Below are positions 16,561 through 27,420 of a stretch of 64,000 bases of DNA, piece after piece. Source of the stretch: Fuerstiella sp041398845 (GTDB taxonomy: Bacteria; Planctomycetota; Planctomycetia; Planctomycetales; Planctomycetaceae); contig JAWKTZ010000007.1 in NCBI GenBank assembly GCA_041398845.1, positions 558,001 to 622,000 of the forward strand, read 5' to 3'. Each line of letters opens with the position of its first letter. Within the stretch, counting starts at the first letter, position 1. Both the position numbers and the translations under genes were made by a program. The notes under the pieces were generated by a model. That model did not search any database. It saw only the letters and a list, made by a program, of their open reading frames with translations, and had not been told where the DNA came from.

Positions 16561-19500
16561 ATGCAAACACAAGCTGTCCACGGCACTGAAGTTCTGACTC
16601 AGCAGACGGAAAACGTCGCTGCGCCGGCGATCGATCCAATGCTCGGTACTCAACTGGCCGACTACCGGCTGGAAGAAAAACTGGGAGCCGGCGGTTACGG
16701 CGAAGTCTGGCGCGCCATCGGTCCGGGGGGCCTTCCCAAAGCCGTGAAGCTGCTGTACGGAGAACGCAACGGACAGCACGCCGAAGCGGAACTCAAGGCG
16801 CTCGAACGCATGCGCACGCTGCGACATCCGTTTCTGCTGAGCATCGAGCGAATTGAAGTTGTGAATTCGCGAGTGATCGTGGTCACGGAGCTGGCCGATC
16901 GCAATCTATCGCAGCGATTTGAAGAATGCCGCCGCAACAGCCTGACCGGAATTCCGCGTGACGAACTGCTGGGGTACCTGCGTGATGCGGCGGATGCTCT
17001 GGACTTCATGTCCGAACAACACAATCTGCAGCATCTGGACATCAAGCCCGACAACCTGCTGCTGCAGGGTGGTCACGCGAAAGTGGCGGACTTTGGTCTG
17101 GCCAAAGACATCAGCGTGACCAACGTTTCGGTTCTGAACGGTTTCACTCCGATGTTTGCGGCTCCGGAACTGTTCGAAGGTCGTCCGGGTCGAGCCAGCG
17201 ATCAGTACAGTCTGGCCATTGTGTATCAGATGATGCTGACAGGAAGTTCGCCGTTCAACGGTCGCACGGCCGCTCAGTTGACCGCTCAGCACCTGCGCAG
17301 TCAGCCGGACCTGACCAATCTGCAGCCGATCGATCGCCCTGTGATTGCCCGCGCGCTCTCCAAAAACATGAACTCGCGATTTGACAACTGTCGCCAGTTT
17401 GTGGACGAACTTTCGCGAAGACGACACGGACGAACCAACGTTCTGCCCTTCATGGAGAATCAGCCGGAAACCGAAGTTCCTCGAACCGCCCTGCTGAAGA
17501 CCATGTCGCAGGACAGCGTGCATCCGGTGCAGCGACAGGAATCGGTTCCGGTTTCCTTCAACGCCATCAAAGCCCCGGATGCCTCTCTGCGTCCGTCCGT
17601 GTTCATCGGAGTTGGCGGACTGGCCGGCAGCGTGCTCAGAAGCCTGAAGAACCGGATCGTGGCAAAATCGGAAACCGGTCGCTGCCCGTTCCGGATGCTG
17701 CAGCTTGATACCGATCGCGAAACGCTCACCGCGCTGAAGCTGGCCGGCAACGAGATCGGACTGTCGGCAGACGAGACTCTGTGCATTCCGCTGCGTACGT
17801 CCAACGACTATCGCTCCGCCACCGGTCTGGATCTGTCATGGCTCAGCCGCCGCTGGCTGTTCAACATTCCAAGAAGCGGCAAAGTCGACGGCATTCGACC
17901 GCTCGGTCGTCTGGCTTTGTGCGATCACCGTCAGGCGGTTGACGGTCGACTGCAGAGAATTCTGGAAGACGCGTTAACCGAAGACAGTCGAAACGACATG
18001 TCAGCCATCGCCGAATATCCGATCAGCAGTGACGGACTGGACGTCTATGTTGTCGCTGCCACCTGTGGCGGAACAAGCAGCGGAACGCTGCCGGATATCG
18101 GTCTGATGGTCAGGAACATCGCCCGCAGGCGCGGCCTGAAGAACATCACGATTCATGGCGTGCTGTTGCATGGCACCGGTGCTGTTCGCAGTGTCACGGA
18201 CATGCAGGAAGCCAATACCGTGAGTGTTCTGCGAGAACTGCGACATCTGTCAACACCCGGACTGGGGACACCTCGCGGCTTCGAAAAGAGCGGCGTTCAG
18301 GCCGATGTTGCACCTTTCGATGATACCAGTTTTGTTCATGTGGGCGACGGTCTGAACGACGAAGCGTTCCTGAATCGAGCGGACGATGTGGCGGAATATC
18401 TGGTCGCTGCGTCCACCACCGGAGCTCAACTGGACTTCCGCGACTGGCGGGAGAAATCCGATGACGACATCGAATCTGTGGCTCAGCTCCGCATGCTGGG
18501 AATGGATTTTCAGGATGCCGGTTCGCTCACTACGGCTTCACGCGAAGCGGGCAACCTCACGTCACTGCTGTTGCGACGCTGGGCCGGAGCTGTGGTCTGC
18601 ACGGGCAATGAAAAACAGCATTCGCTCCCCCCGGAACTCACTGATACTCAGACACTGCTGCATGAACTGAACCTGACCGAATCCACCCTGCCCCAGCAGG
18701 TCATGACGCTGTTGAAAGGCGAAACGGGGCAGGAAATTCAGGCCTACGCCGATGATATCACCGCTCGACTGATTGAAAAGTATCGTCAATGCGATGTGAC
18801 TTACGGTCAGGTGCTGGATTTCATGTCACAGCAGTTGTCACACAGAGACTCCGCCGAAGAAACTCGCACGCTGCACAGCATTGTCACCGTCGTGCAGAAC
18901 AAACTTGCTGCCGTGACTCGCAACTGTCACGCCGCAATCGATTCGCATCTGCACGAACTGCTGAATTCTCCGCATCGACTTGAAGGTGCCACGGCAGCGA
19001 CGCGCTATACGCTGTCGTCGCTGGATGCCACTCATCTGGGGTGCAGTGGGTTGCTTGATCGAATCGAAACGGCGTTTCGAGACCTCTCGGGTCAGGGCGG
19101 AATGGACCAGACATTTGATTCAGACGATGACGTCCGCCATTTCTGTCAACAGTACTGTGTGCTGCTGGCTTATCAAACCATCCACAAGTGCTTCGTGAAC
19201 CATGTCGTCGCCACCACGGAATTTGTGAACGCGCTGGAAAAGCGGCTCTGCCAACTGAAGACTCAGGTGGAATCCGTGGCTGCGGATGTCGCTTCACCGG
19301 AATTAATGAGCAGTTCGCTGCCGCAGCCTGTGGTTGATGCGTTTGATCGTTATGTTCGCACATCTGCCAAAGACTGTCTGACAAACCTTGCCCGAATCAA
19401 GGTGACTCCGAAGGAATTTGCTTCGCAACTGCTGTTGCAGGCCACTCGATTTCTGATGGCCGCCTATACCAGCAGCGACGATCCGGCATCAGAAACCGAA

Positions 19501-19797
19501 GTGGATACTCAACAGTTTCCGCAGGGAGCATGGCCCGTCTATTCGAAGGCTGGCGGACGCCGTCGCGTTTTGGGTCTGATTCCGGACAACGTGGATGCGA
19601 GTGAATGGAAGCAGAACCTGCAGAAGGAATTCGGCCCGTGCGTCGCGGTTCGGCCCGTCGTCGGTGACAACGTGTCGGTCGTCTGTGAAATTGAAGGTGT
19701 TCCGATCGAAGCCGTCCTGACACGGCTGACCGTGAGCAACCCGCACATCGCCGACGTTGCCGCTCGCATTCACACGCGAGTGGACCTGGAATGGTAG
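16561..19797 (+). CDS. Ser/Thr protein kinase fused to a tubulin-like (Tubulin_2 type) domain
   Basis: The 1078-residue protein has two parts. Residues about 35-290 are a Hanks-type kinase: Gly loop GAGGYGEV (42-49), the ATP lysine in KAVKLL, catalytic HLDIKPDN (158-165, a non-RD form with Leu for Arg), DFG at 177-179 and AAPEL. Residues about 345-1078 look like the bacterial tubulin-like family: a nucleotide-binding start FIGVGGLAGSVLRSL (348 on) and a glycine-rich GTP loop CGGTSSGTLPDIG (502 on) equivalent to the tubulin/FtsZ GGGTGTG signature, followed by long helices. No membrane segment is seen. AAAGG lies 8 bases before the ATG. The physical link implies that a polymerising GTPase is regulated by, or positions, a kinase. 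The tubulin assignment rests on the two glycine motifs and their spacing; no fold comparison was possible. Confidence 0.82.
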   Translation: MQTQAVHGTEVLTQQTENVAAPAIDPMLGTQLADYRLEEKLGAGGYGEVWRAIGPGGLPKAVKLLYGERNGQHAEAELKALERMRTLRHPFLLSIERIEVVNSRVIVVTELADRNLSQRFEECRRNSLTGIPRDELLGYLRDAADALDFMSEQHNLQHLDIKPDNLLLQGGHAKVADFGLAKDISVTNVSVLNGFTPMFAAPELFEGRPGRASDQYSLAIVYQMMLTGSSPFNGRTAAQLTAQHLRSQPDLTNLQPIDRPVIARALSKNMNSRFDNCRQFVDELSRRRHGRTNVLPFMENQPETEVPRTALLKTMSQDSVHPVQRQESVPVSFNAIKAPDASLRPSVFIGVGGLAGSVLRSLKNRIVAKSETGRCPFRMLQLDTDRETLTALKLAGNEIGLSADETLCIPLRTSNDYRSATGLDLSWLSRRWLFNIPRSGKVDGIRPLGRLALCDHRQAVDGRLQRILEDALTEDSRNDMSAIAEYPISSDGLDVYVVAATCGGTSSGTLPDIGLMVRNIARRRGLKNITIHGVLLHGTGAVRSVTDMQEANTVSVLRELRHLSTPGLGTPRGFEKSGVQADVAPFDDTSFVHVGDGLNDEAFLNRADDVAEYLVAASTTGAQLDFRDWREKSDDDIESVAQLRMLGMDFQDAGSLTTASREAGNLTSLLLRRWAGAVVCTGNEKQHSLPPELTDTQTLLHELNLTESTLPQQVMTLLKGETGQEIQAYADDITARLIEKYRQCDVTYGQVLDFMSQQLSHRDSAEETRTLHSIVTVVQNKLAAVTRNCHAAIDSHLHELLNSPHRLEGATAATRYTLSSLDATHLGCSGLLDRIETAFRDLSGQGGMDQTFDSDDDVRHFCQQYCVLLAYQTIHKCFVNHVVATTEFVNALEKRLCQLKTQVESVAADVASPELMSSSLPQPVVDAFDRYVRTSAKDCLTNLARIKVTPKEFASQLLLQATRFLMAAYTSSDDPASETEVDTQQFPQGAWPVYSKAGGRRRVLGLIPDNVDASEWKQNLQKEFGPCVAVRPVVGDNVSVVCEIEGVPIEAVLTRLTVSNPHIADVAARIHTRVDLEW

Positions 19798-19829
19798 ACG
19801 ACAGAATCTGATGCCACCGGTCTGAACAA

Positions 19830-22800
19830 TCAGCGCCGACCGATCAGCGCCGCGCGCGCTGACTGCACGCAGGCCAGGGGCAGCGGATTGGACGATTCCG
19901 AATCCGACGGGACTGCCCAGATCTGTTTCCATTCGCTCCACAGTGTTTCAGCTTCGGCAAACACCACGGTGTCGCGGGACAGCGGCTGCAGACCGTACTG
20001 AGCGGCCTTTGTCGAAGGAACCGGGCGAACCTGGTGACGTCGATGCAGGTCCACAATGATCTCTTCGTCAAAGCGGCGTTCGGGCCAGATCAACAGTCCG
20101 ATCGAACGAATATCGTACGGATGCCCGGCAATCAGTTGCCGTTCCAACTGTTCCCGCACCAGTTCCACGGATGCCTTGGCATAGAAGCCTCGCAGGGCCG
20201 CTTCAAAGCTGTGCTGCATTTCCGCAGTCGCTGAATCCAGCCAGCCATGCTGAGAAATCGTGGCCACCAGCCAGCCGCTCTGTTCCTGAAACAACAGATA
20301 CAGCGGTGTCACCAGAACTTCGTCGCAGGTGAGTTCCACCAGAAAGCTGTTGGACGCCGCATGCACGCGCGGACAGGCGAGCGGCTTGCCTTCCCACACC
20401 GGGCAATAACTCAGCAGCCGAATCAGATCGCGTTCGACAAACCTCCGGATGTCGCGTTCGGAATGTTCCAGACGTTCCCGCAGAGCTCGCCGCTGACTGA
20501 AACGCTGAAAGGACACGGTTTTGGTTTCAATCCGTCTCAACTGCCGAAACAGTTTCGGCAGCGTTCCCGAATGGAACCCGGGTTTCAGCATGCGTCCACC
20601 GGTTTCGCCATGGGATCCGATAATCACCGGCTGAAGCTGCGGAACGCGATTGCTTTCGTACAACCGCCAGTTCTCTTTGAGTTCCCAGACAAGGAAACCG
20701 AAGATGCCGGGCAGAAACACGATGTTGAACCACGTGATCGGGCCGGCCAGCGCCAGGCCAAGATACGGAGTCAGCGTGCTGCGCATCTGATGTTCAATGA
20801 CCAGAATTACCGGCAGGAAGATTTTATGAGCCACCGTGACCACGGGAAAATGTTTGACCGGATGCAGAGTCGGTTCGATCAGCAGATTCACGTAGATGCG
20901 AATCAGAAAGGAAACGAACGACCAGACCACTCCCAGCACGGCTTTTGCAACCACCGACAGCCACGTTTCTCCGCTGTGAAATCGCAGCCATTCATCGACC
21001 GCATAGATGAATCGTTCCAGGAGATTCAGCAGCCACTTGAAGAAATCGATCGTCCAGTCCAGCAACGCAATCAGAAACCGCGACCTCAGATCGTGCCATG
21101 CATTGGCCAGCCATTCGGCCGTGAGTTCTTCGGCGTCGCGGCCCAGTCGGCTGTTGATCAGAAGGCTGACCAGCAGACTGATCGCGGCAATCAGTCGCAG
21201 ATCGAGCGGGACGGCTCCGAGTGCCACGGGCAACAGCCAGCCCAGGATGGCGACTCCCAGCAGCGGATTGATGACATAGCGCCGCAACCGAACGAACAGG
21301 CGGCTGCGCCACACCTGCTGAATGGCCGGCAGATTCAGGATTCGCAGCGGCAGATCGTAGACCAGCCTGCGAAAGCCCTTCCAGAGCTGCCTGACCGTTG
21401 AGAAAAACACAGCGCGAAATGCGGGCAGGTGAATGAGCCCCATCAGCAGAAAACCGACCGTGATACTCAACGGAATCGTTTCGTGACGAGCAAATTCGTA
21501 GACCGGTCTCAGATAATGCGGAGGCACTTCGATGGTCTGTGTTGTTTCGTCAATCGTCATCGTTGCATCAACGGCCACCATCCCGTCGACATTCGTTGCG
21601 GCAGAATTCGTAGCTTCTCCGCCGTCCGCTGATTCGACCCTGTCCGTGGTTTCGGTGCCGGTGGTTTCGGTCACGTCCGGGCCGTCCGACACGGCGACGT
21701 CCGTTGCGGTCTCTGGGGAATCCGCTGCGTCACTCGATTCTTCCGCCGCTGCATCGTCTTCGGTGCCGAGCGTTTCCTCGCCACCTTCCGCGCTGGCAAT
21801 TGCGGCCGATGCGGCCTCACGCGCTTCCTGGTTGGCTTTGTGTTGAGCCCCCGTGATCACCGCCAGCATGTGTTCCAGCCCCACGACAATCACCACGGCA
21901 CCACCAAACGGAATCGCCATAAACAACGTGGCAAACCGGCCGACTCGCGTTCCGAATGCCAGTGAACTAATCACCTGCAGCCAGCGCAGATAGAATTCCC
22001 CGCGCCGGTAGACTCCATCCAGACTCACATCCAGCCGGTCGTCGGTGCGCAACAGGTGATCGCCGCGAATCAGGTCTTTGGGATCCGTCAGATCCGGCAG
22101 TTTCAGGTCGTTGCGACTTAACGCATCACGCAGGTACCCCATCGTCAGGTAACCGCGTTCCGTAATGCAGTCCAGAGACTCTTCGACCATTTTGTCGAAG
22201 GCGACTTTCTCCGGCACACTTTGTGGTTTCAGGCCGACGTCCATAATTGTGTTATGCACGGACTTCCGCATCCGTTCACGCATCTGCTGTTCTGCCAGCG
22301 CTGCTGCTTCGTGCAGCAGACGAGACAAACGTTCTCGTTCTTCGCCTGACAACCGCACAAACACCAGGCGAGCGGCGCTGCTGGCCAGATGTTTGGCCAT
22401 CATCACTTCGCGGACATTTGTCAGCGGTCGACGCAGAGGTCGACGGCCTCGCGACACAATCCACTTCACGAGGTCAACGCGATAAATCGTGCGTTCGTGA
22501 TCCAGACAGACTTTCTGGAGGTCGTACAGCAGCCGTTTGTCGGAATTCCAGAAGCCTCGGACGGAATTCTCAAGCAGTTCGCCGAGCGATTTCTGCCAGT
22601 CGTCCAGATCGTCCTCATGAAAGTTCAACGCATTGCGCAGACGTGTTGCCAGCGCCACGATGTCGGTCTGCGCCAACTGCATCGCCGCCGCGCGCTGTTC
22701 GTTGCTGGTCGCCGCTTCGGCGGCTCGCACAGCCAGCACTGCTGCCGCCACAGTGTTCCCGCGTTCTGACCAGCGTTCATGACGCTTCATCAGGCGCGCA

Positions 22801-23726
22801 TACTTTCCAGCCGACGGCGCGGTGGAGATTTCCAGCGTCCAGCTTTCCCGTTCGCGTGCCAGAGACTGTTCATCGCGCACCGTTCCGGAAGTCAGATCCG
22901 GTTCGGTGGCTCCGTACAGATGGCAGTCGTCAAACAACTGATCTCCGTCCACAAATTCTTCAATGATCGGTCCGACATAGGACGTGTCATCCAGCGAAGG
23001 AAACCAGATGGGCAGCATGTCGGGCGAAAATGTGGCCAACTGCAGATACACGGCCACGAATTCGCAAAACGTTTCCAGATGCGATTCGGGATTGACCAGC
23101 CGCTGTTCACTGATCAGCACCGCATGAGCTTCATCGAACTCAACCTGTCCAAGCTGGTCGATGCGGTCATGAACGATCTGGCGAGTCAGGCGGCCTTCGT
23201 CCACGAACTGCTGCATTCGCAGATCGATGCACCCGTGAAACAGTCGCATCCACAACACCTGCAGCAGATCCTGCACAGTGTTCTTTTCGATTTCGTATTC
23301 TTCCGGCTGAGCGACCAGGATGGACAGCGGTGGCAACGCGTCGAAGCTGTCGAGACCCAGTTCGTCCGGGTGAGCCAGGGCTTTGATGCTTTCATCGCGA
23401 GCGACAAGGACTTCGGTATGAGGAATTCGGGTGGACAATCGAGCGTAGCCGTGGAGTTCGCGGATGATCCGCCGCACGACTCGAGGTTCCACCAGAAAGG
23501 CATCGTCACGAGCCTGTCGGACTGCTCGACGCAGCTCTGTGATTCGCGATGCAACGGGGACAGTAGACACGGTGGGCAACGATCGAAGAAAGAAAATGGA
23601 CGGCTCAGGAGGGTACCTTATCGGGTGGGACCGCCTGAGCGAAGTCGGTGGCTTTGAGAAGGATTTTCGAAATTCCGAGCAGATTCTTTGGCCCGGAATA
23701 CTCTTGTGGTCCGATCTTCCAGACAT
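19830..23726 (-). CDS. Very large multi-pass membrane protein of unknown function
   Basis: The 1298-residue protein converges on the kinase-tubulin gene, with only 32 bases between their stops. Residues about 50-600 are soluble and largely helical. A membrane segment near 615-645 (GGAVVIVVGLEHMLAVI) is followed by an acidic Ala/Glu/Thr/Asp-rich linker of about 100 residues. Then come roughly seven more hydrophobic segments (for example SITVGFLLMGLIHLP, LLGVAILGWLLPVALG, PITWFNIVFLPGIFGFLVW), and a soluble C-terminal domain of about 250 residues. The start is uncertain: the first 45 residues are Pro/Arg-rich and unlike a normal start, and a GTG near 23571 is possible. No known family is recognised. 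Its position suggests, but does not prove, a membrane partner of the kinase-tubulin block. Confidence 0.75.
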   Translation of the reverse strand: MSGRSDHKSIPGQRICSEFRKSFSKPPTSLRRSHPIRYPPEPSIFFLRSLPTVSTVPVASRITELRRAVRQARDDAFLVEPRVVRRIIRELHGYARLSTRIPHTEVLVARDESIKALAHPDELGLDSFDALPPLSILVAQPEEYEIEKNTVQDLLQVLWMRLFHGCIDLRMQQFVDEGRLTRQIVHDRIDQLGQVEFDEAHAVLISEQRLVNPESHLETFCEFVAVYLQLATFSPDMLPIWFPSLDDTSYVGPIIEEFVDGDQLFDDCHLYGATEPDLTSGTVRDEQSLARERESWTLEISTAPSAGKYARLMKRHERWSERGNTVAAAVLAVRAAEAATSNEQRAAAMQLAQTDIVALATRLRNALNFHEDDLDDWQKSLGELLENSVRGFWNSDKRLLYDLQKVCLDHERTIYRVDLVKWIVSRGRRPLRRPLTNVREVMMAKHLASSAARLVFVRLSGEERERLSRLLHEAAALAEQQMRERMRKSVHNTIMDVGLKPQSVPEKVAFDKMVEESLDCITERGYLTMGYLRDALSRNDLKLPDLTDPKDLIRGDHLLRTDDRLDVSLDGVYRRGEFYLRWLQVISSLAFGTRVGRFATLFMAIPFGGAVVIVVGLEHMLAVITGAQHKANQEAREAASAAIASAEGGEETLGTEDDAAAEESSDAADSPETATDVAVSDGPDVTETTGTETTDRVESADGGEATNSAATNVDGMVAVDATMTIDETTQTIEVPPHYLRPVYEFARHETIPLSITVGFLLMGLIHLPAFRAVFFSTVRQLWKGFRRLVYDLPLRILNLPAIQQVWRSRLFVRLRRYVINPLLGVAILGWLLPVALGAVPLDLRLIAAISLLVSLLINSRLGRDAEELTAEWLANAWHDLRSRFLIALLDWTIDFFKWLLNLLERFIYAVDEWLRFHSGETWLSVVAKAVLGVVWSFVSFLIRIYVNLLIEPTLHPVKHFPVVTVAHKIFLPVILVIEHQMRSTLTPYLGLALAGPITWFNIVFLPGIFGFLVWELKENWRLYESNRVPQLQPVIIGSHGETGGRMLKPGFHSGTLPKLFRQLRRIETKTVSFQRFSQRRALRERLEHSERDIRRFVERDLIRLLSYCPVWEGKPLACPRVHAASNSFLVELTCDEVLVTPLYLLFQEQSGWLVATISQHGWLDSATAEMQHSFEAALRGFYAKASVELVREQLERQLIAGHPYDIRSIGLLIWPERRFDEEIIVDLHRRHQVRPVPSTKAAQYGLQPLSRDTVVFAEAETLWSEWKQIWAVPSDSESSNPLPLACVQSARAALIGRR

Positions 23727-23739
23727 ACCATATTTAGTG

Positions 23740-23767
23740 TTGACACCTCAGATGGACCCACTATATT
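23740..23767 (+). promoter_or_regulatory. Putative sigma-70-type promoter P1 of nrdA
   Basis: A perfect -35 TTGACA at 23740-23745 is followed by a 16-base spacer and -10 TATATT at 23762-23767. It points towards nrdA and would start transcription near 23774. Confidence 0.6.
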
Positions 23768-23862
23768 GCGAAGAGACGTGAACAATCACATGGCGGCCAC
23801 GACGGTCGCAAACGCCCAAAGGCGTTGTCTGACACCGACTTGGATCAGTCTGAGGATCTGGT

Positions 23863-23890
23863 TTGACATGTGCGTTAACGTCCGTATCTT
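23863..23890 (+). promoter_or_regulatory. Putative sigma-70-type promoter P2 of nrdA
   Basis: A second perfect TTGACA at 23863-23868 has a 16-base spacer and -10 TATCTT at 23885-23890. It lies about 30 bases ahead of the AGGAGG of the short leader frame. Confidence 0.55.
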
Positions 23891-23936
23891 GCCCCTCTCG
23901 CACGGACGCCGAACTTCGACAGGAGGTCGACTCAAA

Positions 23937-24020
23937 ATGTCAGCCAGTCATCCCCCACTCGGTCTGCCAGTCTCTCGGGTTCTCCACAGCACGGTTCCAG
24001 AAATGTCCGTAGCCTGCTGA
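23937..24020 (+). CDS. Candidate 27-residue leader peptide upstream of nrdA
   Basis: AGGAGG at 23921-23926 stands 10 bases before an ATG at 23937, one of the strongest ribosome sites in the window. The frame runs 27 codons (MSASHPPLGLPVSRVLHST and on, ending MSVAC) to a TGA at 24018-24020. It is hydrophobic in part but not a signal peptide. It could be a regulatory upstream frame whose translation affects the nrdA leader, or a chance frame. No homologue is recognised. Confidence 0.4.
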   Translation: MSASHPPLGLPVSRVLHSTVPEMSVAC

Positions 24021-24208
24021 ACCTTCCCAGACTTACACCCACGAGTTCTTTGCTGCGCCGACATTTGGCAGGAAACAGTTGTGCTGTTCGTTCTTCAGGC
24101 TTTCTGAGTCACGATTTCGAACAGTGGGTTCTCTGTTTTGTTGATGGATTCACTGCAAATTGCAGTCCCACTTTCACCTGGAAGAAAGTTACCAAGGAGT
24201 AGCATCGA

Positions 24209-27118
<2,910 letters not shown>

Positions 27119-27140
27119 TTGTTAGTCGTTGTAGCAGCAC

Positions 27141-27168
27141 CAGCCACCGGGCCAAAGCTTGGTGGCTG
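27141..27168 (+). other. Stem-loop after nrdA
   Basis: CAGCCACC at 27141-27148 pairs with GGTGGCTG at 27161-27168, starting 22 bases after the nrdA stop. No T-run follows, so it may protect the 3' end of nrdA mRNA rather than stop transcription. Confidence 0.5.
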
Positions 27169-27336
27169 CGGATGCAGGAATTGGCCAGCAGAGACAAACG
27201 GTTGACCCTGTAGTGGTGGACCATGTCGTTTACAGGCCGATCCATGCAGAGTCTGGTCTGCGACCACGGGTTTGACAGACGGTTTTGGACATTGAAACTT
27301 TCCTGAATCCACGCCAATCGAAGCAACGTCGATGTG

Positions 27337-27368
27337 AAAAAACGGGGGTGAAAACTCCACCGTTTTTT
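27337..27368 (+). terminator. Terminator-like hairpin between nrdA and nrdB
   Basis: AAAAAACGG at 27337-27345 pairs with CCGTTTTTT at 27360-27368, with the T-run forming the distal strand. It ends 52 bases before the nrdB ATG and could attenuate read-through from nrdA. The A/T symmetry means it could also act on the other strand. Confidence 0.6.
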
Positions 27369-27420
27369 CTAAACTCAATCACACCACTTCTCTTTTACAT
27401 AACCACAAGGACGCCTACTT

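Larger units (their letters stand above)
23727..24208. other. nrdA upstream region with tandem promoters and a short leader ORF
   Basis: This 482-base region holds two good sigma-70-like promoters facing nrdA (23740-23767 and 23863-23890) and a 27-codon frame with a strong ribosome site (23937-24020). The nrdA transcript would thus have a leader of 300-430 bases. I searched by eye for NrdR boxes and for a cobalamin riboswitch core and saw neither. Confidence 0.55.
27119..27420. other. nrdA-nrdB intergenic region
   Basis: This 302-base gap holds a stem-loop just after nrdA (27141-27168) and an intrinsic-terminator-like hairpin (27337-27368) just before nrdB. An AAGGA near 27406-27410 serves the nrdB ATG. 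The gap is long for genes that must be made together, which suggests attenuation or a separate nrdB promoter. Confidence 0.55.

Noticed and set aside
20247..21401. Long plus-strand frame (384 codons) opposite the large membrane protein
   Set aside because: Composition is Gln/Arg/His-rich without structure, and the minus-strand frame has clear membrane segments.
23897..24208. Cobalamin riboswitch or NrdR boxes in the nrdA leader
   Set aside because: Neither the conserved riboswitch core nor paired NrdR boxes could be found by eye.
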